From positions 1,054,220 through 1,118,219 of the forward strand of contig JAJHZJ010000121.1 of NCBI GenBank assembly GCA_023548195.1: 64,000 bases of DNA, read 5' to 3'. The notes under the pieces were generated by a model. That model was not told the DNA's origin. It did no database searches and saw only the letters and a program-made list of their open reading frames with translations. The first letter of the stretch is position 1; each line of letters starts with the position of its first letter. Source of the DNA: Bettongia penicillata ogilbyi. Lineage: Eukaryota > Chordata > Mammalia > Diprotodontia > Potoroidae. Shown one piece after another: positions 44,165-56,969 of the stretch. The position numbers and the translations under genes were made by a program.

Positions 44165-46070
44165 GACTTTATTCATCAAGTATTCACTAGATGCCTTCTG
44201 TTTGCAAGACACTGAGGCTACAAAGACAGAAACAAATCATCCCCTTCTTGAGAGAATACATTCCAACTGAAGTTACAGAAAGGGCTATTGTAAGGATCAA
44301 ATGAGATAATAAATATATAAGATACTTTAGAAACCTTAAAGTGCTATAAAATGTTAGTTATTATTTAAACTACAATACAAATACAAGAATTTGATGAGAG
44401 AACCATCAGTAACTGAGATCAGGAAAGAATTTGAGTAAGGGTGGCACCTGAGCTGAGCTTTAAAAGAAGAATTCTAAGAAGCAGAAGTGAGAAGGAAATG
44501 CATTCCACCTTTGGAAAACAGCCTTTGCAAAGACAAGGAGATGGGACGTAGAATGTTCTATGTGGATAACAGCAAGTAACCCAATTTGGAAAGAACAGAA
44601 AGTGTGTGACAAGGAGAAACATGAAAGAAGGTTAGAAAGGCAGATGAGAAGTGTATTGTAGAAGACTTAAAATACAAAGTAGAGATTTTGTATTTTACCT
44701 TAGAGGTACTATGGAGCCTCTGAAGATTTCTATATGGTACAATGTCTTAGGATCTGTATCTTAGGAGTATAGTTTGACAGCTTTGTAGGACATGGATAAG
44801 AGAAAAGAGAGTTAGTAGAAACAAAGGGACAAAATATGAGACAATTGAGATAGTCTAACAATCCAGGAGAGAGATGATGTATGAACAAAAGTGGCAGCCA
44901 TGTGAATAGAGGGAAGGTGACTGATGAAGGCGGTAGAAGTAGAATCAACAAGTTTTGGCAATCTATGGGGAAAGAAAAGAGTACAATTCTAGGGTTTTGA
45001 ACCTAATTGACTGGAGGAAAGATAATGGTCTCAGTGGAAACTGGGAAGCAATGAGGAGGGATAAGTTGTGGAGATGTAGGGAAGTACTGAGTTTTGTTTA
45101 TGAAAGGTATTTGCTGACATGGAACTGAAATTCAAGATGGGACTAAAATTTAGGAGAGAGGTTAGGGCTGGATGTATAACCAAGATTCATCTGTGTACAG
45201 ATGATAATTCAATTCACAGGAGCAGTGGCATTACAAAGAGAGTACATAGAGACAGGAAAAGAAAGCTCAAGAAAGAGCTTTGGCAGACATCAAGGTGAAT
45301 GGGCGAGAGATGAGTGATAATCCAGCCAAGGAGACTGACAAGCATATGGTCAGAGACATAGCCAATATGGAGCAGTGTTACGGAAGCTTAAAGGAAGAGA
45401 GATAATCCAGAAAGAGGAGGTGGATAACTGAGACAAGTTAAATCAAATTGTAGACAGAAGGATTTAGAAAAGGTTATGATTTAACAATTTAAAAGATTTT
45501 TAATAGCCATTCAGTTAAATGGTGGTATCATTACTGTACCAATTACCCCATAATATGACAGATTATAAAAGATTTAGGAATGAGTAGGAGATAGAAGAAA
45601 GTTGACATACATAAAATGCAGAATGAGATATATTTTTGAACAAAGCCAATGTGGGAATTTGGTATGCATAGTTGTTATTAGGTTTTTCTTTTTCTTGTTT
45701 TCTAAATTCAGTTGAAGGAGCAGGGGGATAGGAGTAAGGGAAGAAAATAAATGCTTATAAAAATAAAAAGGTGAATTTGACAAAAGAAAAAATGAGAGGT
45801 GAGGAAATGGATACAATAGAGTATTGAACTGACATTTTTTTGCCCAGGATTTTACGAAAGGGAGAAGTAATATAGTGTAATAGTTTGCAGGGTTGACTGG
45901 CTCAAGTGAAGGTTTCCTAAGGATAGAGAACAGCTGGGTATGCTTGTAAGAAGCAGGGAGGGAGCCAGTAGATAAAGAGATTAGAGGTGAGAGAAAAAGA
46001 GCCATGTAAGGGTCAGGCTCCCACAGGGAACAAGAGGATGGGATCAAATGTACAAGAACTGTCCTTCATG
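44165..46070 (-). mobile_element. L2 LINE remnant (minus strand)
   Basis: The 3' end lies at the left ('caagtattcactagatgcc' is the reversed L2 tail). Moving right are the reversed 3' UTR and C-terminal ORF2, then the reverse-transcriptase entry motif: the minus ORF 45574-46047 contains 'RKPSLEPVNPANYYTILLLPF', the RT block 0/1 (usually 'KPSLDP..P.NYRPISLLPF'). A SINE tail (44281-44365, 'aggatcaaatgagataataaatata') is nested in it. Heavily mutated. Confidence 0.75.
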
Positions 46071-46403
46071 AGGAAAAGGGGCTACTTGCTCAGACTAGAG
46101 CAAAGGAGGGCAGAATGGGAGTGACAAAGATCATGAAATGTGAGTTTTACTCCTTAGGAAAGTTGGAATAAAGATCCTTGGTGGAAAGGGTCTTGTAGAT
46201 GTCCTGAGGAAGGAAAGGAAGGTTTGAAATAATCAATGGAAGGAGCATGATTGAGAACAAATGAGTTAAGAATAAAAAGATTGCCCTGCAGAAATGAACT
46301 GAGTTACCCTTTTGCCCCATGTGTTCTAAAGCTTGTATCCACTCCCCCGCTGGATACTGGATGTACTTGTATGAGAGTGTGTTGTAGACTTTCAGTGGAG
46401 TGT
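46071..46403. other. Unassigned sequence left of HAL1-like element no. 4
   Basis: Possibly the 5' part of the minus-strand L2; no clear match seen. Confidence 0.35.
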
Positions 46404-46418
46404 TTTGCACCATTTTCT

Positions 46419-49143
46419 TCTTCTTTTTCTTTTTTTTAAATATAAATTTATTTATTTAACTTTTTACATTCATTTTCACAAAATTTTGGGTTCCAAATTT
46501 TCTCCCTATTTGTCCCCTCCCCCACCCCAAAACGTCAAGCATTCTAATTTCCCCTATCACCAATCTTCCCTCTCTTCTATCATCCCTCCCTTCTCTTGTC
46601 CCCATCTTCTCTTTTGTCCTGTAGGGCCAGATAACTTTCTGTTCCCCATTGACTGTATTTCTTATTTCCTAGTAGCAAGAACAATACTTGACAGTTGCTC
46701 CTAAAACTTTGAGTTCCAAATTCTCCCCATCCCTCCCTCCCACCCATTCCCTTTGGGAAGGCAGGCAATTCAATATAGGCTATGTCTGTGTAGTTTTGCA
46801 AATGACTTTTTGATAATAGTCATGTTGTGTAAGACTAACTATATTTCCCTCCATCCTACCCTGCCCCCCATTGCTTCTATTCTCTTTTTTGATCCTGTCC
46901 CTCCCCAAGAGTGTTGATTTCAAATTGCTCCCTCCTCCCATTGCCCTCCTTCCATCATCCCTCCCACCCTGCTTATCTCCTTCTCCCCCACTTTCCTGTA
47001 TTGTAACATAGGTTTTCATACCAAAATGAGTGTGCATTTTATTCCTTCCTTTAGTCGAATGTGATAAGAGTAAACTTTATGTTTTTTTCTCAGTTCTCCT
47101 CTTTTTCCCTCCACTAAAAAGTCTCCTGCTTGCCTCTTGAATGAGAGATAATTTACCCCATCCCATTTCAGCCTCTCTCCTCTCACTACATTTCTCTCTC
47201 ACCGTTTACCTTAATTTCTTTTAAGATATGATCCCATCCTTTTCAATTCACTCTGTGCTCTCTGTCTGTGTGTGCGTGCATGTGTGTGTGTGTGTGTGTG
47301 TAGTCCCACCAACTACCCAGATATTGAAAAGTTTTGAGAGTTACAAATATTGTCTTTCCATGTAGGAAGGTAAGCAGCTCACCTTTGATAAGTCCCTTAT
47401 GACTTCTCTTTGTTGTTTACTTTTTCATGCTTCTTCTCATTCTTGTGTTTGAAGGTCAAATTTCCTTTTCAGCTCTGGTCTTTTCATCAAGAATGCTTGA
47501 AAGTCCTCTATTTTAATGAAAGACCATATTTTCCCCTTGAAGTATTATACTCAGTTTTGCTGGGTAGGTGATTCTTGGTTTGAGTCCTAGTTCCTTTGAC
47601 TTCTCTTTGATCCCTTAATGTAGAAGCTGCTAGATCTTGTGTTATCCTGACTATTTCCACAATACTGGAATTGTTTCTTTCTAGCTGCTTGCAATATTTT
47701 CTCCTTGACCTGGGAACTCTAGAATTTGGCCACAATGTTCCTAGGAGTTTCTCTTTTTGGATCTCTTTCAGGTGGTGATCAATGGATTCCTTCAATACTT
47801 ATTTTGCCCTCTGGTTCTAGAATACCAGGGCAGTTTTCCTTGATCATTTCATGAAAGATGATGTCTAGGCTCTTTTTTGATCATGGCTTTCAGGTAGTCC
47901 CATAATTTTTAAATTGTCTCTCCTGGATCTATTTTCCAGGTCAGTTGTTTTTCCCATGAGATATTTCACATTCTCTTCCATTTTTTTCATTCTTTTGGTT
48001 TTGTTTGGTGATTTCTTGGTTTCTCAGAAAGTCATTAGCCTCCATCTGTTCCATTCTAATTTTGAGAGAACTATTTTCTTCAGTCAGCTTTTGAACCTCT
48101 TTTTCCATTTGGCTAATTCTGCTTTTGAAAGCTTTCTTCTCCTCATTGGCTTGAGTTAGCCTATTTTTCAAGGTGTTATTCAGCATTTTTTTGGGTCTCC
48201 TTTAGCAAGGTATTGACTCGTTTTTCATGCTTTTCTTGCATCTCTCTCATTTCTCTTCCCAGTTTTTCCTCCACCTGTCTAACTTGATTTTCAAAATCCT
48301 TTTTGAGCTCTTCCATGGCCTAAGCCCATTGGATATCTATTTCAGATGTTTGGGATACAGAGGCCTTGACTTCTATGTCTTTTCCTGATGGTAAGCATTG
48401 TTCTTCCTCATCAGAAAGGAAAGGTGGAACCATCTGTTCACCAAGAAAGTAATCTTCTATGGTCTTATTTTTTTTCCCTTTTCTGGGCATTTTCCCAGCC
48501 AGTTACTTGACTTCTGAGATTCCTCTCCACCCCCACCTAGATCCACCCAGCTAGTGCTTGGGGTCTGAGATTCAAATGCTGCTCCCCAGCCTCACGGCTT
48601 TCAGCAGCGGGCACGGCTGCTATTGAATGTGAGCTTAAATTCTGGTGCTCAGGTGGGGGCAGGGCCACCTCACAGGCTCAGTTCCCTCAGGGGGTTTATG
48701 CAGAGACCTTCAGTAATGGAGCTCCCCTGCTTGGGGAGCCCAGGTCTGCTGCTGTCCCTGTCTCTGCTGCTGCCTCCCAAGCTGAGTTATGGAGACACCC
48801 CGCTCCCCTCTCAGCCAGCCCAGAAGTCTCTCTCACTGACCTGTAGCGCCTGTGGGTGGAGGGACCTTCATGGCTGCTGGAGATTCCGACCCTGAAGCCT
48901 GCTCAGATCTGCTCCTCTGGGGCCGAACGGCCAGGGCAGGGCAGGGCTGGGCTCCGCTGTCCGGTGAGTGACGGACCTTTGGTGCCGGTTTTTCAGGGCT
49001 CTCTGGAATGGAAATCTCCTTCGCTCCGTTGCTGCGCAGCTTGCACTGCTCCAGAATTTGTGGGGAGTCCTTTTTACAGGAAATTTATGGGCTGTGGATT
49101 CGGTGCTAGCATAGGTGAGTCTTTCTACTCCACCATCTTGGCC
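46419..49143 (-). mobile_element. Full-length HAL1-like element no. 4 (minus strand)
   Basis: The insertion is about 2.7 kb, flanked by the 15-bp duplication 'tttgcaccattttct' at 46404-46418 and 49144-49158. On the minus strand it begins 'ggccaagatggtggagtag' (a few bases shorter than the other copies), then has the GC-rich 5' UTR, ORF1, a TG/CA microsatellite (47268-47302) and the A/G-rich 3' UTR with a poly(A)-like tail. No ORF2. The pieces of sequence on either side were contiguous before insertion. Confidence 0.92.
47437..48490 (-). pseudogene. L1-type ORF1 of HAL1-like element no. 4 (broken)
   Basis: The start ATG is at 48490 (minus) in the same context as the other copies. The coiled-coil part is open at 48186-47941, where one repeat 'LAKEVQKANEEK' is shortened to 'QANEEK'. 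The RRM-like and C-terminal parts fall in several frames, and 'RITQDLAASTLRDQR' is seen at 47795-47508. The stop corresponds to about 47437. Several indels make it more damaged than element no. 3. Confidence 0.87.
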
Positions 49144-49158
49144 TTTGCACCATTTTCT

Positions 49159-52140
49159 ATCTGCCCCAAAGTAACCACCTCCATCTGTATCAACAAAAGT
49201 CATCTTCTAACTTCTGTTGCCATCCCAATTTCCCAACTAGGATGTGGAGAACCTCTAGTTCAAAGAAAAGCAAACCTCCTTTGCACTTCAGGCCTCCCAT
49301 CTCCTGCTATATCTGTCTTTTGAGGGTAGAGGAGTGGTGGTGCCCTCCACTCAATAATGAACACTGAGTTCCCACCTAGTCATATCCTTCACATTCCAGT
49401 GACTTTGAAGTCCTGTATATCATCATCTAAACCCTATTCCACACCCCCTACCAACTAATTCCTCATTCTTACCCCAGAGTTTCATCCTAACTCCACCTAA
49501 CCCTTTCACTATGCCCTTTGGAATGACTTTTTCATAGGCAACAAACTCCCCTCCCTACATCTTAAATCTATTTCTCTCCTACTCCTTCTATATACTAGCT
49601 CTTACTGGAACCTGGCTTCTCTCTGATGATACAACCTCCCTGGCCACCCCTTTCCAGTACTGACTTCACTTTCATTCATTCTCCTTAGCTCATTGCTCAA
49701 GGCAAAGGAGTTGAATACTTCTTGTTCCCCATGGCTACTTCCAGGTCCTCTCCCTTCCTCCTTCACTGAGCGATCTCTCTTCCTTTGAAGTTCATGCTGT
49801 TCATATCTACCACTCAATCAAAATCCTAGCAGCTATTATTTACAACCTCCAGGTCACTCCCCTTCCTTCCTCAATGAGTTTAATACCTTGCTTACAATTT
49901 TTCCCTGTTCCCCAACTCCTGCCTTCATACTAGGACACTTAACATACATATTTATTTTTCTCTCAAATACCCTAACAAGTCAGTTCTTTAACCTACTTAC
50001 CTCCCATGACCTATTCCTCCACCCCACATCATACCTTCAGTCTTGCATCACCTACAAATGTGCCACCTCCATGTTCAAGACCTCTGAAATTCCCTTTGTT
50101 ATTCAGTCATTTTGGACATATCCAACTCTCCATGACCCCATTTGGGGTTTTCCTGACAAAGATACTAGAATAGTTTGCCATTTCCTTCTCCAGTTCATTT
50201 TATAGATGAGGAAACCAAGGCAAACAGGGTTAAGTGACTTGCCCAGGATCATATAGCTAGTATGAGGCCAGATTTGAACTGATAAAGATGAGTCTTCTAG
50301 ACTTCAGGCCCAGCACTCTATTCACTGTGCCCCCTAGCTGCCCCTTGACTATAAAAAGTCCATTATCTGACCATAATATAATGACTTTTCCCCTCTCTGT
50401 CTTCCTTTACAAAACCCCTTTCTTCATCTTCAGCAGGACCTCCAGTCCCTTGGCCCCTTAATTCTCTCCCAGGCCATCTCCCCTGCACTAGCCATTCTCT
50501 TCACTTCTCACCATAATGACTCCTTGGTAAACCAATTCAACTTCACATTGTCCTCTCTTAACCTTCCTGACCCTGATTATACTCAGCCAAGTTTCAGCCT
50601 TGAATGACTCCCACCATTCATTGTCTTCACATTCATACATGTGCTGTTGAATGAAAATCACATAATTGTTCTAACTGAATCTACTACAAATTTCTCTTAC
50701 ATAACTTCAACTGAGGTCTCACTGTTGCTAGGCAATCCTACTAAACCTCCCTTATCAACTCACTATCCCACTTTCCACAGAATCTCTCCCAACCCTTTTC
50801 ATACTTCCTCAAAACTCCCACGGTTCCTCCTCCCTCAATTTCTCCCATGAGAACAATGTCTCATATTTTACAGAAGGTTTGAAGCCATTTACAATGATCT
50901 TCCTTTTCTTCCTCATTTCCTCAGGTGCCTTCTGCCACTATCTCCTCCTTCACTCCTGTCTCACATAATTACGTAGCCTTACTTCTTAGCAAGGTTAACC
51001 CCTCTACTTGTTTAATCAATACCATTCCACACCTTCTCCTCCATCAAATTGCTCCCTCTGTCATCCACTCTTTCTGATATTTTCAATGACTCCTTTACTG
51101 GTTCATTTCCCACTCCTTACAAACATGCCCATGCCTCTCTCCTATTCTAAAAAAAACCAACACTCACTTGATCCTTCCATCCCTGCTAATTTTCATCCTA
51201 TTTCTCTTCTATTCTTTACAGCTAAATTCCTCGAAAAGGCAGTCTAAAATGAGTGCTTCCACTTTTCTCTCAGGCTCTTCTTAATCACTTACAATGTGGC
51301 TTCCAATGTTATCATTCCATTGAAACTGCTCTCTCCAAAGTTGCTAATGATAACTTAGCTGCCAAATCCAATGACCTTTTCTCAGCCTTCATTTTCCTTC
51401 ACTTCTCTGCAGTCTGACATTGTTGATTACTCTCTCCTCCTTGATACTCTCTTCTGAGTTTTGGGGACACCACTCCTTCCTGATTTTCCTCCTACCTATC
51501 TGACCACTCCTTCTCTCTCTCCTTTGTTGGATTTGCTTTCAGATCATGCCCTCTAAGCCTAGATGTCCCTCAAGGTTCTGTTCTGGGACCTCTTCTGTGC
51601 TTCCTTTAGACTACTTCATTTGTTGATCTCATCAGCTCCCTTGGATCTAATTACCATCTTTAAGTTGATGATTCTCAGATCTACCTATCCCACCCCAATC
51701 TCTTTGCTGACCTCTAATCTCACAGCACCAGTTTTTTATGCCTTTCAGAAATCTCAAAGAGGATGTCCAATAGACATCTTAAATTCAATGTATCCCAAAA
51801 AAGAACTCATCTTTTCCCCAAACCTACTTGACTTCCTTCCCTCCCCAGTTACTACAGAGGGCAACATCATCCTTTCAGTCCCTCAGATTAGCAACCTAGA
51901 AGGATCCTGGATTCCTCAACATCTCTCACCCCCATATCCAAGGTGTTGTCAAGGCTTGCCAACTTCACCCTCGCAACATCTCTTGAGTCAGTCCCCTTCT
52001 CTTTTATAATACTGCCACCATTCTAATGCAGGCCTTCATCACCTCCTGCCTGGACTACTACTGCAATAAGCTGTTGGTGGGTCTGCCTGACCCAAGTCTT
52101 TCCCCACTCCAATCCATTTTCCATTCAACCACTAAAAGAA
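49159..52140 (+). mobile_element. Long L2 LINE with endonuclease and RT regions
   Basis: C-rich coding-like sequence on the plus strand carries decayed L2 ORF2. The endonuclease region is seen in 'LLALTGTWLLSDDTTSLATP' (about 49580-49660) and 'FNTLL..FPCSPTPAFILGHLTY' (49880-49950). The RT region is seen in 'NFHPISLLFFTAKFLEKAV' (51180-51247), the '[13 protein letters not shown]' counterpart (51565-51600) and 'DDSQIYLSHPN' (51670-51700). It ends in the 'FITSCLDYYCNKLLVGLPD' segment (52030). Stops and frameshifts are many. A minus-strand tRNA-like SINE interrupts it at 50095-50345. Confidence 0.8.
50095..50345 (-). repeat. MAR1-type tRNA-like SINE (minus strand)
   Basis: In reverse it shows the head 'aaggggcagctagggggc', 'gtgaatagagtgctgggc' and the tail '...aaatggggtcatggagagt'. 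It is inserted between the endonuclease and RT regions of the L2. Confidence 0.9.
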
Positions 52141-52450
52141 TTTTCCTAAAACACAGTTGGAGATGCAAGATTGGAGACCAGCGGAGAGATTGGGGCAGGA
52201 AAGGTAGATTTGAGGATCATTAGCCTAAAGATGGCAATTAGATCCATGGAAACTGATGAGATTACCAAGTGAAGTAGTATAGAGAAAGAAGAGAGGACAG
52301 GCCAGGTCAAAGCCCTGAGAGACATCTAGGGTTAGAGGGCATGATCTGAAAGAGAATCGAGCAAAGAAGACAGAGAAAGAAGGGTTAGATGTGTAGGAGG
52401 AAAATCAGGATACAGTGATATCCCCAAAGCCTAGAGAGAAGAATGGTGAT
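52141..52450 (-). repeat. L2 fragment (minus strand)
   Basis: 'gagattaccaagtgaagtagta' and 'aagaagagaggacaggcc' then 'gtaggaggaaaatcaggata' are reversed L2 ORF2. It abuts the plus-strand L2 tail to tail. Confidence 0.65.
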
Positions 52451-52686
52451 GTCCTCAACATAAATAATCTTTGAGATCAGCTCAAGGTACTGGAAAAGTT
52501 TAGTCTGAGAGAAGAGAAGGAGGGACATAAATGAAGACATAATTTATGTCTTCAAACATTTGAAGGGTTGCCACATAGAAGAAGTATTAGATTTGCTCTT
52601 CTTGGTCCCAGAGGGCTAAGTTACAGAAAGGTAGATTTTAACTCAAAATGAAGAAACTGTAGACACAGTATAGACACACAGCTGTA

Positions 52687-52689
<3 letters not shown>

Positions 52690-52730
<41 letters not shown>
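52690..52730. repeat. (CA)n microsatellite
   Basis: About 20 perfect CA units inside the CR1/L3 remnant. Confidence 0.97.
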
Positions 52731-52732
<2 letters not shown>

Positions 52733-52757
52733 TAGTCTGCCTTGGGAACTCTTTAAG

Positions 52758-52972
52758 AGGCACAGAACATACAATGCCAGATCTGAAGTCAGGAAAACTT
52801 ATCTTCATGAGTTTAAATCTGGCCAAAACTTACTATGTGAACCCTGGGCAAGTCACTTAGCCCTGTTTGCCTCAGTTTTCTCATATGTAAAGTGAGCTAG
52901 AGAAGGAAAGAGCAAACCACTCCAGTATCTTTGCCAAAAAAACCCCAAATGGGGTCATGAAGACTGACAACC
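52758..52972 (+). repeat. MAR1-type tRNA-like SINE
   Basis: 'gtgaaccctgggcaagtcacttag' and the tail 'aaatggggtcatgaagactg' identify the RTE-tailed SINE, nested in the CR1/L3 remnant. Confidence 0.85.
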
Positions 52973-53085
52973 CCAACAAGATGATGACTTGTCAAAGATG
53001 CTGCCAGAGGGTTCATGTTTTTGGTCGGAATCAAACTATGTATCCTGGAAGTTCTCTATGATTCTGTATGTCACCAAGAGTAAAA

Positions 53086-53865
53086 ATAGTATGGATTTAA
53101 ATTGTAGCATAAAAGATTTAGCTTAAATGTGTGTCCTAAAAGTCTTGGTATAGTTTTAAGTTATCTAGGCTTAAAACTGTACTAAGTTGTTGAGGACACC
53201 CTAAATAAAAAAGAATATCCTGATAGCAAGGACTGTTAAATGCTGGAAAAGGCACTTGAAAGGAGTGACTCTGGGGAACCTGGAAGGCTTAGGAAATAAC
53301 TATCTCATAGAGATATTTAGGCATTATTTTATCTAAAAGCTCTGGGTGGACTAACTTTCTAGTCCTATGAATTTATGATTTAAGATGAAACATATTTAAA
53401 AAGTCCTTACCGAAATATTTCTCAAGATTGCCTTTACTAGACCCAGAATGGAAATTAGTAAGACTACAGAAGAGAGAGTAACTGTTTCCTGAAGTAATGA
53501 ATATATGAGCAAACCTTGATGGACTACTACAGAGAAGTGATGAGTATATTTCAGGAAGAATTCTTAGGCTTGAAGGCTACCACAGAAGTTCATTCTATGG
53601 AAAGAAATCAGTTGGCAACATCCCTTCTTTCCCACTGCTCTTAAAATTATTTAGTATGTGAAAAAAAATGTAATTCCTCCTTGCATGAGGAGGATATTTG
53701 AAGTACCTTGTAAATTGTAAAGCATGAGACTGAGAATTGATGGTCAAGGATAATGCACTTTAATTCCCATAAAATCTTGAAGACTATAATTCTTTCTAGT
53801 CCCTGGAGATGACTGGAGAGTGAAGGCAAAAGAAGTTAGCTGTTCTTTAATCTACTTTTAGGGAA
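53086..53865. other. Unassigned sequence
   Basis: No recognised gene or repeat. Confidence 0.4.
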
Positions 53866-53874
53866 GAACTTAAA

Positions 53875-55486
53875 GGAAAGGGACTTACCTTAGCCATACC
53901 AGATCTCAAATTGCATTATAAAGCAGCAATCATCAAAACCACTTGGTGCTGACTAAGAAATAGAGGGGTTGATCAATGGAATATGTTAGGTACACAAGGC
54001 ACAGTAATCAATGCCTACAGTAGTTAAATCCAAGGACCCTAACTTCCGGGATAAAAACTCACTGTTTGACAAAAACTGCTGGGAAAACTGGATAATAGTG
54101 TGGCAGAAACTGGGCAAAGACCAGTGCCTGACATCATACACAAGAATAAAGTCCAAATGGATACATGATCTAGGTATAAAGGTTGGTACTACAAACAAAT
54201 TAGGGAAGGATGGGATAGTGCATTTGTCAGATTTATGGTGAATGGAGAAATTTATGGTCAAACAAGAGATGGGGAACATTATGAAGTTCAAAATGGATAA
54301 TTTTGATCACATTAAATTGAAAAGTTTTTGCACAAACAAAACCAATTCAACCAAGATTAGGAGGGAAGCAGAAAGAATTTTTACAACTAGTATCTGTAAT
54401 AAAGTCCCCATTTCTAAAATATGTAGAGAACTGTGTCATATTTACAAGAACACCAGTCATTCCCCAATTGATGAATGGTCAAAGGATATGAACAGGCAGT
54501 TTTCAGAGGAAGAAATTAAAGCTATCTATAGTCATATGAAAAAATGCTCTACATCACTATTGATTAGAGATGCAAATCAAAACAACTCTGAGGTACCACA
54601 TCACACCTATCAGATTGGTTAACATGACAAAACAGGAAGACAATAAATGTTGGAGAAGATGGTGGGAGAGTTGGAACACATTCGTTGTTGGTGGAGCTGC
54701 GAGCTGATCTAACCATTCTGGAGAGCAATTTGGAACTATGCCCAAAGGGCTACAAAAATGTGCATACCCCTTGGCCCAGAAATATTGCTTCTAGGGCTGT
54801 ATCCCAAAGAGATCAGAAAAATGGGAAAAGGACCCACAGGTACACAAATATTTATAGTAGCTCTTTCTGAGGTGGCCAAGAACTGGAAATTGAGGGAATG
54901 CCCATCAAGTGGAGAATGGCTGAACAACTTGTGGTATATAAATGTAATGGAATACTAGTGTGCTATAAGAAATGACAAACAGTCAGATTTCAGAAAAACC
55001 TGGAAAGACTTACATGAGTTAAAGATCAGTGAAATGAGCAGAACCAGGAGAACATTATACACAATTACAGTCACAGTGTGTGGACTGTTTCTGATAGACT
55101 TAGCCCTTCACAGCAATGCAAGGACCTAAAACATTCCCAAAGGACTCCTGAGGCAAAATGTCATCTACATCTAGAGAAAGAATTGTGGAATTGGATCACA
55201 GAATGAAGCAGACTATTTTCTCTTGTGTTATGTTTTGCTTTGGTTTGGTTTTTCTCATGGTTTTTCCCATTTGTTTTAATTCTTCTATGCAACATGACTA
55301 ATGTGAAAATATATTTAATAAGAATGAATGTATGTGTAGGACCCATGTAAGATTGCATGCCATCTCAGGCAGGGAGGAGAGAGGGAAGGGGAGAAAATTT
55401 AAGACTTATTATGGAAGTGATTGTTGAAACCTGAAAACAAACTAAATTTTAAAAAATTAAAATTAAAAAAAGAAAAAAAATAGAAA
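53875..55486 (+). mobile_element. 5'-truncated marsupial L1 (ORF2 C-terminus and 3' UTR)
   Basis: ORF2 C-terminal region with 'FRDKNSLFDKNCWENWI' (54046 on), 'DEWSKDMNRQFSEEEIKA' (54466), 'KMCIPLGPEILLLGLYPKE' and 'SSGEWLNNLWYINVMEY', ending near 55128. A 3' UTR of about 340 bases follows to an A-rich tail (55440-55486). The catalytic RT region is absent. Stops at 54240, 54622 and 54956 break the frame. This is the family that probably mobilises the HAL1-like copies. Confidence 0.87.
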
Positions 55487-56969
55487 TGGGCCTTGGCATA
55501 TGCTAAACATTGATCCATTGGTCAGTGAGTGTATATGACTTCTCCTGATATCTTGGGGACTGGAAAAAGTCAAAGGGATTAAAGATGAATTAGACTTGAA
55601 CTCCCTTGGAGAGGAAGGAGGTTTTTAACCTTTTTTGTATGGGTGTGGTAATATTCTGCCACATGATTCATTTTCTTGTTATATACACTGCTTCTTGTTT
55701 TAATTAAATGCTTTTTCCCATTAGATTTATCTTTGGTATACCCAACATTAAAGTGATGTACTAAATGGGTGCTCAGACCAAAGTTTGAGTAGCAGGACAG
55801 CATGCAGAACCTGCGTATAGCTGGGAGATGGATGATCCACTACTATATTTGAGACTGTTGTTATTATTTGTCCTTTGTTTTCAGACAGGATCAATGACAT
55901 CACAGGTGATGTCCTGACGTGCAAGTGGATTGGATTTAAGTGAAGTGGAATCACACAAAGTTGTCTTCCAGAGATACCTTAGAAACAATTACATTGTAAC
56001 ACTATTCAGAATTCAGTAGATAGGAATTCTTTTTAGCACTCCATTAGCACTCCATTTGTGAGACTTTAATAAAGAACTAAAAGATGCTATCAGCTATAGG
56101 CAATTCCACAGCATGCATTAAAAAGACTGGGCTACATGAAAGTTTCAGAATACTGAGTTACCAAAGAGTTACATCACTGATGGGAATACTTATACTTTAG
56201 GGTAATGATAACATGTTTAAGTAGTGTCTACTCTGCTCAGATACTTTACATTGAGTTATTCTTGGTCTGGATAAATATCTTTAAAGAGTGGCTTTAAAAT
56301 CAATGCCTTGTGTTCAATTTCAAAGCTATATCTTTAGAAATGCATTGTTTGTGTCAAGAAGAGAGTAAGTTATAAGCAGTTTGGGAATAGCAGGATCAAG
56401 AATTAGAGTGATAATAAAGTCCTCTGGAGTCTAAGGATATAGAAAAGGGTAAACAACCTGAGTAATGATGTCATTTGGGTTCACTCTTTAGACACAGAAT
56501 TGGAACTAAGCCTTTTTTTATTTCTTTATTTTAAAAAAGTGCAATGTTTTGGGGAGGATGTTTAGGAATTTAAAGAAAGGATCCCAATGAATGAGAAAAA
56601 CGAAGATGAAGCTGCCACAGGTGCTACTCCTGAGTTTTATCATCTCCAGTGATAAAGTATACTTTATCCAGCATGTTACCCTGAATAAAAATACTCTCTT
56701 TCAAAAAGTTCTATACTGGTATTGGGGTGTCTTAAAAAGAAAACCTCAACTTCATATAATTCACCTTGTGTTACTGAGAAATCTGGCAATTTACTGTATT
56801 TACTTGGATATTTCCATGGATCCATGATGTCACTGATGCACATACTCTTTAATAATGAAGACTGTGACCTTCACATGCTTTCTTAACAGTGTAATTCTCA
56901 TCCATGTCCTTCCATATAGTCTCAATAGAATATCTAATTAAAATGCTGGAGTCCTTTCTCTGGATCTTT
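55487..56969. other. Unassigned sequence
   Basis: No gene recognised. About 55859-55975 ('ttgtcctttgttttcagac', 'tcacaggtgatgtcctgac', 'gattggatttaagtgaag') resembles a recurrent marsupial repeat on the minus strand. Confidence 0.45.

Larger units (their letters stand above)
52465..53085 (+). mobile_element. CR1/L3-type LINE 3' end
   Basis: 'ggaaaagtttagtctgagagaagagaa', 'cttcaaacatttgaagggttgccacatagaagaag', 'cccagagggctaagtt' and the end 'ttctctatgattctgtatg' are the CR1/L3 3' UTR in order. A CA microsatellite and a tRNA-like SINE split it. Confidence 0.75.

Noticed and set aside
45574..46047. 157-codon minus-strand ORF as a membrane protein gene
   Set aside because: It contains the L2 reverse-transcriptase entry motif and lies within a minus-strand L2 remnant.
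48856..49323. 155-codon plus-strand ORF as a gene
   Set aside because: It is antisense to the GC-rich 5' UTR of HAL1-like element no. 4 and runs out through the duplication. It is kept only as part of the ORF0-like observation.
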